The position numbers and the translations under genes were made by a program. Under the pieces are notes generated by a model. It saw nothing but the letters and a program-made list of their open reading frames with translations, was not told where the DNA came from and did no database searches. A stretch of DNA of 35,719 nt, from NCBI GenBank assembly GCA_028692655.1, contig JAQUWY010000017.1, positions 1 to 35,719 of the forward strand, read 5' to 3'. Source of the stretch: Candidatus Omnitrophota bacterium (lineage in GTDB: Bacteria; Omnitrophota; Gorgyraeia; Duberdicusellales; 4484-171). Below are positions 9,485-17,394 of the stretch, piece by piece. Position 1 is the first letter of the stretch, and each line of letters starts with the position of its first letter.

Positions 9485-10542
9485 TTCAGGAAACTATCAC
9501 AAAATTACTGGATAAAAAAAACTTATCAGCTCAAGAAGCAGAAGAAGTTTTTAAGGAGATTTTTGACTCAAAAACTACTCCGGCCCAGATAAGCGCTTTC
9601 CTGGTAGCTTTAAGAGCCAAAGGCGAAAGCCAAGAAGAAATTTATGCTGCTGCTAAAATTATACGGGAATATTCAATAAAAATTAATATTCATGGTTCAT
9701 TTCTTGGGGTAGAAATTGACGAAAGCCATACAATCGATACATGCGGAACCGGCGGCTCAGCGGTCAATAAATTTAATATTTCAACAGCTGTGGCTTTTGT
9801 TGTGGCTTCAAGCGGGGCAAGAGTGGCAAAACATGGTAATAGGGCTATGTCTTCAAGCTGCGGCAGTGCCGACGTATTGGAAGAACTGGGCATAAAGATT
9901 GATGTAACACCACAAGTGATGGAAAATTCCCTCAAGCAGGTGGGTATAGGTTTTCTTTATGCTCCCCTGTATCATCCGGTTCTTTCTCGGGTAGCAGAAA
10001 TAAGAAAAGAGATTAAGGTTAGGACAATTTTTAACCTCTTAGGGCCTCTTTGCAATCCGGCAAGGACCCCTTATCAGCTTTTAGGGGTTTACTCTGAAGA
10101 GTTAGCTCCGCTTATGGCTAAAGCTTTAAGGAAGCTGGGGCTTAAGAGGGCCTTTGTCGTATACAGCAAGGATCTTAAAGATGAAATTTCTTTAGGCGCT
10201 GAAAATAAAGTTTATTTTTTAGATAAAAATAGAATTAAAAAATTCTCTTTACGGGCCTCAAGCTTTGGGCTGAAACGTGTTCCTTTGGAAAAAATAGAAG
10301 TTTCTAATAAAAAAGAAAGCGCCAGGGTTATAAAAGAAATATTGGAAGGTAAAAAGGGCCCTCACAGGGACATAGTCCTTGCTAATGCAGCGGCTTGTTT
10401 TTATATTTTAGGAAAAGTAAATACTCTTAAAGAAGGCGTTAAGCTTGCGTCTCAATTAATAGATACAGGAAAGGCAAAAGATAAGTTTTTAAACTTTAAA
10501 GATTTTCTTGAAGCGCAAAGCGGCGCAGGCAAAAGTAAATGA
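9481..10542 (+). CDS. trpD: Anthranilate phosphoribosyltransferase
   Basis: Joins anthranilate and phosphoribosyl pyrophosphate to give N-(5'-phosphoribosyl)anthranilate, the second step to tryptophan. It has 353 residues, about the family norm. The PRPP-binding glycine-rich motif DTCGTGGSAVNKFNIST and the following VAKHGNRAMSSSCGSADVLEELG are unmistakable, and KVRTIFNLLGPLCNPA is the third family block. The start codon overlaps the trpG stop by four bases (ATGA), a strong sign of coupled translation. The N-terminal helical domain has the usual AEEVFKEIFDSKTTPAQISAFL. Not fused to trpG, unlike the enterobacterial arrangement. Confidence 0.97.
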   Translation: MIQETITKLLDKKNLSAQEAEEVFKEIFDSKTTPAQISAFLVALRAKGESQEEIYAAAKIIREYSIKINIHGSFLGVEIDESHTIDTCGTGGSAVNKFNISTAVAFVVASSGARVAKHGNRAMSSSCGSADVLEELGIKIDVTPQVMENSLKQVGIGFLYAPLYHPVLSRVAEIRKEIKVRTIFNLLGPLCNPARTPYQLLGVYSEELAPLMAKALRKLGLKRAFVVYSKDLKDEISLGAENKVYFLDKNRIKKFSLRASSFGLKRVPLEKIEVSNKKESARVIKEILEGKKGPHRDIVLANAAACFYILGKVNTLKEGVKLASQLIDTGKAKDKFLNFKDFLEAQSGAGKSK

Positions 10543-10554
10543 AGATTAACGTAT

Positions 10555-11334
10555 ATGCATAAAATACTTTCACTTATTTTGGAGACAAAAAAGAAAAGAG
10601 TAGAGGTTCTTAAGAAAAATTATGATGCTTTTTCGTCTTTGGTTAAGAAAGCCCCTTCTCCTATTCCGTTCAGAAGAGCTATAAAGCGGGAAGGAAAGAT
10701 TTCCCTGATTGCCGAAGTAAAGCAAGCCTCTCCTTCAGCCGGTGTGCTGCGTAAAGAATTTGATCCTGTAAAAACAGCTGAAATTTTTATGCGGGCCAAA
10801 GCCAATGCCGTATCGGTGGTAACGGAGGAAGATTTTTTCCTGGGTAAGATAAATTACATAGAAGATATTAAGAAAAAAGTAAATTTGCCTGTCTTGCGTA
10901 AAGACTTTATACTTGAAGAAGTTCAGGTTCTGGAATCTCGGGCAGTGGGCGCTGATGCTATTTTGTTGATTATGGGGGTATTAGATGGAGAAAAGCTTGA
11001 GGGGTTGTATAAATTTTCTAAAAATCTGGGCATGGATGTTATAGTAGAGGTCCATACGGAGAAAGAGCTGAAAAAAGCCTTAAATATCGGGGTTGATATA
11101 ATAGGTATAAATAATAGAAATCTACACACTTTTCAGATAAATCTTGAACGTTTTAAGAAATTGGCTCCTTTCGTTCCCGAAGAAGTCGTTTTAATAAGTG
11201 AAAGCGGCATAAAGACGCTTAAGGATGTATTACTTTTTAAAGGTTTGGGAGCGGATGCTGTTCTTATCGGGGAAACGTTGATGAAAGCCGAAAATATAGA
11301 AGAAAAGATAAAAGAATTGCATATAGATGTATAA
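10555..11334 (+). CDS. trpC: Indole-3-glycerol-phosphate synthase
   Basis: TIM-barrel enzyme that closes the indole ring of carboxyphenylaminodeoxyribulose phosphate. It has 259 residues, the monofunctional length. The catalytic lysine and substrate loop are in LIAEVKQASPSAGVLRKEFDP, followed by VLRKDFILEEVQVLESRAVGADAILLI and, further on, GINNRNLHTFQ. The C-terminal phosphate-binding part is SESGIK and GLGADAVLIGETLM. ATG 10555 lies 12 bases after trpD. A stretch of dispersed-repeat sequence separates the gene from trpF. All recognised active-site segments are intact. Confidence 0.97.
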   Translation: MHKILSLILETKKKRVEVLKKNYDAFSSLVKKAPSPIPFRRAIKREGKISLIAEVKQASPSAGVLRKEFDPVKTAEIFMRAKANAVSVVTEEDFFLGKINYIEDIKKKVNLPVLRKDFILEEVQVLESRAVGADAILLIMGVLDGEKLEGLYKFSKNLGMDVIVEVHTEKELKKALNIGVDIIGINNRNLHTFQINLERFKKLAPFVPEEVVLISESGIKTLKDVLLFKGLGADAVLIGETLMKAENIEEKIKELHIDV

Positions 11335-11335
11335 C

Positions 11336-11391
11336 GCACGGATTAAATATCCGTGTTAATCCGTGTAGAATCTGTGAAAATCCGCGATTAG
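11336..11391 (+). repeat. Dispersed intergenic repeat, trpC-trpF spacer
   Basis: The spacer is built from degenerate copies of a short unit resembling ATCCGTGTTAATCCGTGTAG, read here as CCGTGTTAAT, CCGTGTAGAAT, CTGTGAAAAT and CCGCG in series. Related sequence recurs upstream of trpA (13316-13355), at the end of trpB (13185-13222) and in inverted sense before the transaldolase gene (19611-19687). It occupies most of an otherwise intraoperonic gap and contains no gene. Confidence 0.6.
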
Positions 11392-11405
11392 AACGAAAGT
11401 GAGCA

Positions 11406-12035
11406 ATGATTAAGGTAAAAATTTGCGGTATTACTAATTTAGAAGATGCTTTAGCAGCATCTTTTTTGGGGGCTGATGCTTTAGGCTTTATATTTTCCAG
11501 GAGAAGCCCGCGTTTTATTAATGAAAAGGCAGCTAAAAAAATAATCAATTCGCTTGATCCGTTTCTGATTAAAGCCGGGGTATTTCTTGACCAGGACAAG
11601 GAAGAAGTTTTAGGCATAGCCAGCCGCCTGCATTTGGATGTATTGCAGTTCCATGGTTCAGAAGCGCCAGCTTATTGCAGATTTTTTAGGCCGAACTTTA
11701 AGATAATAAAAACAATATTTCCAGAAGAAGGCGCTTGCGCTTCTACGGTATCCCGCTATAACGTGGATGCTTTTCTATTTGATATTAAATACGAGGATAA
11801 ACAGAGAGGAAGCAAGGTTCTATCCCCCTTAGCGATTGAAGAAATAAAATCGTTAGCAAGAGAAAAAAGAGTTATTATTTCCGGAGGATTAAATCCTAAA
11901 AATTTAAACAGGATCAAAAAAATAAAGCCTTATGCGGTTGATGTGGCTAGCGGCGTTGAGAGTATGGTTGGCAAGAAAGACGAAAAACTCGTGGAGAAGT
12001 TTATAAAGGGGATTAAAAATGAAGCTTCCCGATAA
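11406..12035 (+). CDS. trpF: Phosphoribosylanthranilate isomerase
   Basis: Amadori rearrangement of phosphoribosylanthranilate to carboxyphenylaminodeoxyribulose phosphate. The protein is a small TIM barrel of 209 residues. The N-terminal [15 protein letters not shown] contains the catalytic cysteine (Cys8 by position), and [13 protein letters not shown] is the next family block. Further blocks are [19 protein letters not shown] (with the catalytic aspartate) and [14 protein letters not shown]. The C-terminal [15 protein letters not shown] is diagnostic. Its last 17 bases overlap trpB, so the two are translationally coupled. The upstream spacer consists mainly of a dispersed repeat. Confidence 0.96.
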   Translation: MIKVKICGITNLEDALAASFLGADALGFIFSRRSPRFINEKAAKKIINSLDPFLIKAGVFLDQDKEEVLGIASRLHLDVLQFHGSEAPAYCRFFRPNFKIIKTIFPEEGACASTVSRYNVDAFLFDIKYEDKQRGSKVLSPLAIEEIKSLAREKRVIISGGLNPKNLNRIKKIKPYAVDVASGVESMVGKKDEKLVEKFIKGIKNEASR

Positions 12036-13215
12036 TAGAGGGTATTTTGGGGAATTCGGAGGAAAATTTGTTCCCGAAACTATATCATACTGTCTTGAAG
12101 AAGTGGAGAGGGTTTATCATAAACAAAAAAAATCAAAAGTTTTCAAAAAAGAATTGGATTTTTATTTAAAAGAATATGCCGGACGCCCGACTTTGCTTTA
12201 TTATGCTGAGAATCTAAGTAAATATTTAGGAATGAAGGTTTATCTTAAGCGTGAAGACCTTCTTCATACGGGCGCTCACAAGATTAATAATGCTCTGGGC
12301 CAGGGCCTTCTGGCAAAGGCAATGGGCAAAAAAAGAATTATCGCCGAAACCGGAGCCGGCCAGCACGGAGTGGCAGTCGCCACTGTATGCAGTTTGTTGG
12401 GGTTTAAATGTGATATTTTTATGGGACAGGAAGATATCGAAAGACAGAGCATGAACGTCTTTCGGATGAAGGTCCTGGGTGCAAAAGTTATTCCTGTAAC
12501 TACAGGCTCATGCACTCTTAAGGATGCCTGCAACGAGGCATTTCGTGACTGGGTAACTAATGTAAGTGATACACATTATCTTCTGGGTTCTTGCCTGGGC
12601 CCGCATCCCTACCCTCTTATAGTCAGAGATTTTCAGTCAGTTATCGGTAAGGAAGCCAGAGTGCAGATATTAAAAAAAGAGAGGCGCCTTCCAGACTATT
12701 TGGTTGCCTGTGTGGGTGGAGGCAGTAATGCCATAGGCCTTTTTTACCCTTTTTATAAAGATAAAAAAGTAAAGCTGATCGGGGTGGAAGCAGCAGGGTT
12801 CGGTTTGCAAAGTTATAATGCCGCTACCCTCGTTAAGGGTAAAATAGGGGTCTTTCAGGGGACAATGTCCTATGTTTTGCAGGATTCCCAGGGACAAATC
12901 AAAAACGCTCATTCTATAGCTCCGGGCTTAGATTATCCCGGAGTCGGGCCGGAACATTCCTTTTACAAAGATACAAAAAGAGCTGTTTATGGCACGGTTA
13001 CCGATAAAGAAGCCATAGAGGGATTTAAGATGCTTTCTGAGCTTGAGGGCATAATCCCGGCTTTAGAAAGTTCCCATGCCATAGCGTATTTAAGAAAGTT
13101 ATCTAAAAAAGCTAAGAACAGGCTGGTTTTAGTCTGTCTTTCGGGAAGAGGGGACAAGGATTTGGATATCGTTCGTCAGGCGCAGATTAGCGCAGATACG
13201 AAAAAACGCAGATAA
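12019..13215 (+). CDS. trpB: Tryptophan synthase beta subunit
   Basis: PLP enzyme that condenses indole with serine. It has 398 residues, as in TrpB1-type proteins that pair with TrpA. The N-terminal [14 protein letters not shown] and the PLP lysine (Lys88, in [13 protein letters not shown]) are clear. The substrate-carboxylate loop [11 protein letters not shown], the phosphate-binding GGGSNAIG and the C-terminal LSGRGDKD are also present. After the conserved end, the last dozen residues ([10 protein letters not shown]) are encoded by sequence that looks like the dispersed intergenic repeat, so the native C-terminus seems to have been extended or replaced. The gene overlaps trpF by 17 bases. 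Confidence 0.97.
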   Translation: MKLPDNRGYFGEFGGKFVPETISYCLEEVERVYHKQKKSKVFKKELDFYLKEYAGRPTLLYYAENLSKYLGMKVYLKREDLLHTGAHKINNALGQGLLAKAMGKKRIIAETGAGQHGVAVATVCSLLGFKCDIFMGQEDIERQSMNVFRMKVLGAKVIPVTTGSCTLKDACNEAFRDWVTNVSDTHYLLGSCLGPHPYPLIVRDFQSVIGKEARVQILKKERRLPDYLVACVGGGSNAIGLFYPFYKDKKVKLIGVEAAGFGLQSYNAATLVKGKIGVFQGTMSYVLQDSQGQIKNAHSIAPGLDYPGVGPEHSFYKDTKRAVYGTVTDKEAIEGFKMLSELEGIIPALESSHAIAYLRKLSKKAKNRLVLVCLSGRGDKDLDIVRQAQISADTKKRR

Positions 13216-13375
13216 TCGTAGATAACAGTTAAATCAAAAATTAAAAAGCAAAGATAAAAAACAATATCCATTTTCATTAATTAAAATGGAGAGACGCAAG
13301 CGCATATTAATAAAATATCCGTGTTAATCTGTATATTAAATCCGCAAGAATCAGTATTTTGAATAAAGTAAGCAA
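13216..13375 (+). other. trpB-trpA spacer with hairpin and repeat
   Basis: This 160-base gap inside the trp cluster carries a 7-bp hairpin, CCATTTT (13268-13274) with AAAATGG (13283-13289). It also carries a copy of the dispersed CCGTGTTAATCTGTATA repeat (13316-13355). There is no U-run after the hairpin, so a terminator is not supported. No gene is seen. Confidence 0.5.
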
Positions 13376-14164
13376 ATGAGATTAAAAGAGAAATTTAATC
13401 AGCTGAAAAAAAAAGGCAAGAAAGCGTTTATCGCCTACATACCCTTTGGTTTTCCTGATATCAAATCTACCAAAGGTATCTGTTTGGCTTTGCAGGAAGC
13501 CGGAGCAGATATAATCGAAGTAGGCATACCTTTTTCCGATCCTTTGGCTGACGGGCCTATTATTCAGCAGGCTACAACAGTTGCTTTAAATAAAGGTGCT
13601 ACGATATCGATGATCTTTGAGGCAATGGAAAAGCTTAAAAAAAGCTTGAAGATCCCGGTGATGTTGATGTCTTATTATAATCCTATCTTGCAGTTTGGGA
13701 GAGAGAGGTTTTTTGGCCGAATGAAAAAAGCAGGTATAGGGGCGGTAACCATAGTTGATCTTCCGGTAGAGGAAAGCCTTGAATATAAAAAAACAGCTGA
13801 AAAATTTGATATTGATACGATATTTTTTGTTACCCCGGTTACACCCTCAAAGAGGATATCAAAGATAGCGAAAGCTTCAAGAGGTTTTATTTATTACGTT
13901 TCAGTTACAGGCATTACTGGTCCAAGAGACTTTAATTATTCTTCTTTAAAGAAGCATATAGATATTTTGAAGAAGAAAACTTCCTTGCCGGTTTGTGTAG
14001 GTTTTGGAATTCATACAAAGAAACAGGTAAAAGTTATAAGCAGCTTCAGTGATGGGGTAATCGTTGGAAGTGAAATTGTATCTTTTATAGCCGCCAATCA
14101 CAGCAAAAATGATTTTCTAAAGAAATTAAAAAAGCAAATATTGTCTCTTAAAGGAGACGGTTGA
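13376..14164 (+). CDS. trpA: Tryptophan synthase alpha subunit
   Basis: Cleaves indole-3-glycerol phosphate to indole, which is channelled to TrpB. It has 262 residues, the usual length. The N-terminal FIAYIPFGFPD is the family start. The catalytic acids fall at Glu48 (DIIEVGIPFSDP) and Asp59 (DPLADGPIIQQA). The loop and phosphate-binding segments are YYVSVTGITGPR and VCVGFGIHTKKQV. The gene is separated from trpB by a 160-base spacer instead of the tight coupling usual for this pair, which may lower coupling between the subunits. It ends the trp block; the M16 protease gene follows 34 bases later. Confidence 0.97.
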   Translation: MRLKEKFNQLKKKGKKAFIAYIPFGFPDIKSTKGICLALQEAGADIIEVGIPFSDPLADGPIIQQATTVALNKGATISMIFEAMEKLKKSLKIPVMLMSYYNPILQFGRERFFGRMKKAGIGAVTIVDLPVEESLEYKKTAEKFDIDTIFFVTPVTPSKRISKIAKASRGFIYYVSVTGITGPRDFNYSSLKKHIDILKKKTSLPVCVGFGIHTKKQVKVISSFSDGVIVGSEIVSFIAANHSKNDFLKKLKKQILSLKGDG

Positions 14165-14198
14165 CCCCGCGTGATTCCGGAATAATTTTTTAAGATTT

Positions 14199-15464
14199 AT
14201 GTATGAAATAATAAATGTCAACGGCGTAACCTTTATCTTTTCGCCTTTTACTAATGTAGAAACGGCTTCTCTGGGAGTATTTTTGCCGGTGGGTTCAAGG
14301 TTTGAAACTAACTCCACTAAAGGCATTGCTCATTTTCTCGAGCATATGTTGTTTAAAGGCAGTGCTAATTATTCTTATCGCCGCATAAAAGAAGAGGTAG
14401 AGGGAAGAGGAGGCTCTCTCAATGCTTTTACTTCCCAGGAAATAACAGCTTATTACGCGGTATTTTTAAATAAGAATTTGCCCCTTAATTTGGATATTCT
14501 TCTGGATATGGTTTTTTCTCCTCTTTTAAAAGAGCGGGATATCGAAAGAGAAAGGGCAGTAATACTTGAAGAGATAAAAATGTATAACGATTTGCCGGTA
14601 CCAAGGGCTATAGCCCTTCTCGATAGCCTTTTATGGAAAAATCATCCTCTGGGCGAAGAGATAATAGGCCGCGTTGACACAGTCAAGAAAATAAGCCATA
14701 AGGACCTTAAAAGCTTTAGCCAGGCTTATTATATACCTTCAAATGCTGTTGTATCTTTTGGCGGTAATTTTTCTAAATCAAAGATAATAGGCTTAATAAA
14801 GAAAAAAGTAGTTGCGGGAGCAAGGAGGTCAGAACTTAAAATTGTTAAGCCTTCCGCTTGCAGAGGCATCAATATCAAGACTGAAAAAAAAGAACTTCAG
14901 CAATGCCAGTTGTGTTTGGGTTTTCGGGCCCCGTCTTTCCAGGAACCGCATAAGCTGGCTATTCAACTTATTCATGTCATTATGGGTGCGAATATGAGCA
15001 GCCGTTTTTTTGAAGAGTTAAGAGAAAAGAAATCTTTATGCTATGATATATCCACCGAGGTCCGCCGCTACCATGACAGTGGAGCATTTCTCGTCCACAT
15101 GGGTTTGGACAAAACTAAAGTGATAACGGCAATAAGAGCTATTCTTAACGAGCTTACCAAGCTAAAAAAAAGGGATGTGCCTGCAAAAGAATTGTTACGG
15201 GCTAAAGATTATCTCTTGGGGCAGACTGCCATGAGTTTTGAACGCCCTCAGGGCAGGATGTTCTATCTGGCTGAAAGCTATATCACCGAAGGCGAAATTT
15301 ATGACTTTGCCGGTATCAAGAAAAAGATTGAAAAGATAAATTCTGCCGAAATAAAGCAGTTGGCAAGTAATATTTTTTCTTTCAAGGATATTTGCATTTC
15401 TTGTGTGGGCAATATTGACGATAAACTGGATGAGGAGATAAAATGCCTAAAAAAAACACTGTAA
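14199..15464 (+). CDS. M16 family zinc peptidase
   Basis: Single-chain member of the insulinase/processing-peptidase family with 421 residues. The inverted zinc motif H-x-x-E-H is at residues 45-49 (GIAHFLEHMLFKG) and the third zinc ligand is the glutamate near 125 (VILEEIKMY), 76 residues on, as expected. The second, non-catalytic half carries LCLGFRAPSF and the R-x-x-x-x-Y-like region, so both M16 halves are present. Such proteins (PqqL/YmxG-like) degrade small peptides, but the physiological substrate is not evident. No signal peptide is seen, so it is probably cytoplasmic. It overlaps rsfS by 22 bases. Confidence 0.93.
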   Translation: MYEIINVNGVTFIFSPFTNVETASLGVFLPVGSRFETNSTKGIAHFLEHMLFKGSANYSYRRIKEEVEGRGGSLNAFTSQEITAYYAVFLNKNLPLNLDILLDMVFSPLLKERDIERERAVILEEIKMYNDLPVPRAIALLDSLLWKNHPLGEEIIGRVDTVKKISHKDLKSFSQAYYIPSNAVVSFGGNFSKSKIIGLIKKKVVAGARRSELKIVKPSACRGINIKTEKKELQQCQLCLGFRAPSFQEPHKLAIQLIHVIMGANMSSRFFEELREKKSLCYDISTEVRRYHDSGAFLVHMGLDKTKVITAIRAILNELTKLKKRDVPAKELLRAKDYLLGQTAMSFERPQGRMFYLAESYITEGEIYDFAGIKKKIEKINSAEIKQLASNIFSFKDICISCVGNIDDKLDEEIKCLKKTL

Positions 15465-15871
15465 AGACTAGAAAGTCTACTGCCAAAAAAAGCTCAACTT
15501 CCAGGGCTAGGGCCCTGAAAATAGCCAGAATTGTAGCTGCCAAACAGGCAGAGGATGTATTAATCCTGGATGTAAGCAAGATCAGCAGTTTATGTGATTA
15601 TTTTGTTATTTGTTCGGGAACTTCGGCCAGACAGGTACGGGCTATTTACGAAGAGGCCTTGAGGGAATGCAAGAAAGATGAGGTTGGCGTGGGGCATCGG
15701 GAGGCAGACGATGATTCTCACTGGGCCCTGGTTGATTTTTTTGATGTCATTCTTCACGTCTTTGATTCAGAGGCAAGAAGTTTTTACAATTTAGAATACT
15801 TATGGAAAGAGGCAAAGAAAGTCCCTTTCAAAATTACTTCCGGAAAACCGCGAGAGCAGAATCTTCGTTAA
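15443..15871 (+). CDS. rsfS: Ribosomal silencing factor RsfS
   Basis: Binds ribosomal protein L14 and blocks subunit joining during starvation (formerly DUF143/Iojap). It has 142 residues. A basic, Ser/Thr/Lys-rich extension of about 28 residues precedes the conserved core. The core begins KIARIVAAKQAEDVLILDVS and includes ICSGTSARQVRAI and DSHWALVDFFDVILHVFDSEARSFYNLE. The start lies within the end of the M16 gene. An alternative internal start would remove the basic tail, but no better ribosome binding site is seen and the upstream gene shows GAGGAG just before ATG 15443. No nadD is adjacent, unlike in many genomes. Confidence 0.94.
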   Translation: MPKKNTVKTRKSTAKKSSTSRARALKIARIVAAKQAEDVLILDVSKISSLCDYFVICSGTSARQVRAIYEEALRECKKDEVGVGHREADDDSHWALVDFFDVILHVFDSEARSFYNLEYLWKEAKKVPFKITSGKPREQNLR

Positions 15872-16021
15872 CTCTCTTCCTATTTCTTTTTTTCTTTTCC
15901 GTTTAAGAATAAAAATCATTTATTTGTAGCAATTTTATTTTTTTTCTGGTAAAATAAATTCATACTAAGTTTTTATTTTTATATGCGAGTAAAAAATATA
16001 AGCAAAAAATACGAAAAAGTA

Positions 16022-16050
16022 TTGACAAGTTGCTGCAAATTTGCTAAATT
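16022..16050 (+). promoter_or_regulatory. Sigma-70-type promoter for the Lys-rich peptide
   Basis: TTGACA at 16022-16027 is followed, after exactly 17 bases, by TAAATT at 16045-16050. It lies 54 bases before the start codon of the 21-residue peptide and downstream of the rsfS stop, with no other gene it could serve. Confidence 0.65.
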
Positions 16051-16104
16051 AAAATCAGAGGGTGATTCCAATAAATGGTTTTGGAATTAAAAAGGAGGTG
16101 ATTC

Positions 16105-16170
16105 ATGGCAGTTAAAAAAGCAAAGAAAAAAGCTACAAAGAAAAAAGCTACAAAGAAGAAAAAGAAATAA
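16105..16170 (+). CDS. Lys/Ala/Thr-rich 21-residue peptide
   Basis: A 21-residue reading frame starting at ATG 16105. AAAGGAGGTG (16091-16100) is a textbook ribosome binding site 4-7 bases upstream. The product starts MAVKKAKKK and contains a duplicated K-K-A-T-K unit encoded by a repeated 15-base block. It ends in five lysines; 14 of 21 residues are Lys. It has its own promoter (16022-16050) and an intrinsic terminator (16243-16272), so it is a free-standing gene rather than a remnant. The composition resembles the tails of histone H1-like or nucleoid-associated proteins, suggesting nucleic-acid binding, but there is no fold to recognise and the function is unknown. The transcript could also act as a small RNA. 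Confidence 0.7.
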   Translation: MAVKKAKKKATKKKATKKKKK

Positions 16171-16242
16171 GTAGATAATAAGGGTTGAACAAACCTTTGT
16201 TATGCTTCTTAGGAATAAAATTTCTACAACTTTGAAATTAAA

Positions 16243-16272
16243 CCCCGCGCCCTAAAAGCGCGGGGTATCTTT
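16243..16272 (+). terminator. Intrinsic terminator after the Lys-rich peptide
   Basis: CCCCGCGC (16243-16250) pairs perfectly with GCGCGGGG (16258-16265) around a 7-base loop and is followed by TATCTTTTT. This is a strong Rho-independent terminator closing a transcript of roughly 210 bases. Confidence 0.9.
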
Positions 16273-16395
16273 TTGTAAAAATTATACCGGATGAAGAAAT
16301 TTTCATATAGCTGGTTTGGGGTTTTCAGATTTCCAGCAGAATACCTTAATGTAACAAGGATTAAAAACTATATAGCTTTTCGGCCCGCATTTTGA

Positions 16396-16401
16396 TATAA
16401 T
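16396..16401 (+). promoter_or_regulatory. Possible -10 element before ribE
   Basis: A perfect TATAAT 48 bases before the ribE start, downstream of a terminator, so a promoter is required in this gap. The region 17 bases upstream (TAGCTT) is a poor -35, so the call is tentative. No FMN riboswitch motif is visible between the terminator and ribE. Confidence 0.35.
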
Positions 16402-16448
16402 CCTTAATGTTGTTAGTGATTTAGAGATAAAACAGGAGCCGGGCAAAT

Positions 16449-17024
16449 ATGTTTACAGGCATTATCCAAGAAGTGGGCCGCGTTGAGCGGGTAGACAAAA
16501 AGGGGCATTTTTTAGGATTAGGCGTCAAATCTTCAATTATTTACGAAGCCAGCCAACCCTCGGATAGTGTTTCAATTAATGGTGTTTGCCTTACTGTGGT
16601 AAAAAAGGATAAAGGAATTTTGTTTTTTGAAGCGGTTCAGGCAACACTTGAAAATACGAATATTAAGCGTTTAAAAAAAAATGGGAGAGTCAACCTTGAG
16701 CCGGCTCTTAAAGTGGGAGAGAAACTGGGAGGCCACTTTGTCCTGGGCCATATAGATGCTGAAGCCAGGTTATTGCACTTGGATGATCGAAGAGGCTATT
16801 GGAGGCTTGAGGTGGAGCTGCTTTCTTTATTTAGAAAATCAATAATCGAAAACGGCTCTGTCAGCATTGATGGAGTATCTCTTACGGTGAAGAAGATTTT
16901 CTCTAAATCTTTTACTGCGGATATAATACCTTTCACATATAGTCATACCATTATGCAATACCGAAAGCCCGGTGATTGGCTGAATCTGGAGTTTGATTAT
17001 TTGCTGAAGGGTAAATCGAAGTAG
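16449..17024 (+). CDS. ribE: Riboflavin synthase alpha chain
   Basis: Dismutates two 6,7-dimethyl-8-ribityllumazine molecules into riboflavin and a pyrimidine product. It has 191 residues, slightly shorter than the usual 200-215. The N-terminal MFTGIIQEVGRVERV is diagnostic. Two tandem lumazine-binding barrels are visible: the first with SVSINGVCLTVV, the second starting LGGHFVLGHIDA and containing SVSIDGVSLTVKK. The ribosome binding site AGGAG is at 16434-16438. It is isolated: no ribD, ribBA or ribH lies in the window, so the pathway is dispersed. A tRNA gene follows 35 bases after the stop. Confidence 0.95.
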   Translation: MFTGIIQEVGRVERVDKKGHFLGLGVKSSIIYEASQPSDSVSINGVCLTVVKKDKGILFFEAVQATLENTNIKRLKKNGRVNLEPALKVGEKLGGHFVLGHIDAEARLLHLDDRRGYWRLEVELLSLFRKSIIENGSVSIDGVSLTVKKIFSKSFTADIIPFTYSHTIMQYRKPGDWLNLEFDYLLKGKSK

Positions 17025-17059
17025 TTTAGTGAAGGGGATTGGATAATACCTTACATTTT

Positions 17060-17134
17060 CGGGGGGTAGCGCAGTTTGGCTAGCGCGCAACGTTCGGGAC
17101 GTTGAGGCCGCGGGTTCAAGTCCCGCCCTCCCGA
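17060..17134 (+). tRNA. tRNA-Pro (anticodon CGG)
   Basis: A complete cloverleaf can be drawn by eye. The acceptor CGGGGGG pairs with CCTCCCG (one G-T pair), with discriminator A. The D-arm is GCGC/GCGC, the anticodon stem CAACG/CGTTG encloses loop TTCGGGA with anticodon CGG, the variable region is AGGCC, and the T-arm is GCGGG/CCCGC with loop TTCAAGT. The overall sequence closely resembles bacterial proline tRNA reading CCG. CCA is not encoded. Its 3' end, from the T-loop on, is repeated twice more downstream. Confidence 0.96.
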
Positions 17135-17255
17135 CATTCTTTTATAATCGAAAGCCATTACATTAAAGAGAAAAGCTATGATGTCAGGTAGGGCCTAATA
17201 CATTCTTGGATGCAATGTAAGCCTTCGGCTCTTTTGCTTTGCAAAAGATTGCATG
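17117..17255 (+). repeat. 139-bp tandem repeat, copy 1 (starts inside tRNA-Pro)
   Basis: The unit begins at CAAGT in the T-loop of tRNA-Pro, so its first 18 bases are the 3' end of the tRNA. By eye it is identical base for base to copy 2. It contains a potential three-way-junction RNA (17210-17254). No reading frame of note lies in it. Confidence 0.95.
17210..17254 (+). other. Predicted three-way-junction RNA fold, copy 1
   Basis: The outer stem ATGCAAT (17210-17216) pairs with ATTGCAT (17248-17254). Inside are two hairpins: AGCC-TTC-GGCT (17220-17230) and CTTTTGC-TTT-GCAAAAG (17231-17247). All three stems are perfect and together use all but three of the bases between the outer arms (GTA is single-stranded). 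The whole fold recurs at 17349-17393. Whether it is an RNA or a DNA structure is not known. Confidence 0.6.
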
Positions 17256-17394
17256 CAAGTCCCGCCCTCCCGACATTCTTTTATAATCGAAAGCCATTAC
17301 ATTAAAGAGAAAAGCTATGATGTCAGGTAGGGCCTAATACATTCTTGGATGCAATGTAAGCCTTCGGCTCTTTTGCTTTGCAAAAGATTGCATG
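17256..17394 (+). repeat. 139-bp tandem repeat, copy 2
   Basis: Exact second copy of 17117-17255, directly abutting it, starting with the same 3' tRNA fragment. Absence of any difference implies a recent duplication or ongoing homogenisation. Confidence 0.95.
17349..17393 (+). other. Predicted three-way-junction RNA fold, copy 2
   Basis: Exact duplicate of the fold at 17210-17254, shifted by 139 bases as part of the tandem repeat. It is again followed immediately by the tRNA-Pro 3' fragment. Confidence 0.6.

Noticed and set aside
16266-16448. FMN riboswitch before ribE
   Set aside because: None of the conserved RFN-element blocks (such as AGGGGCAGGGTG-like) can be read in the spacer.
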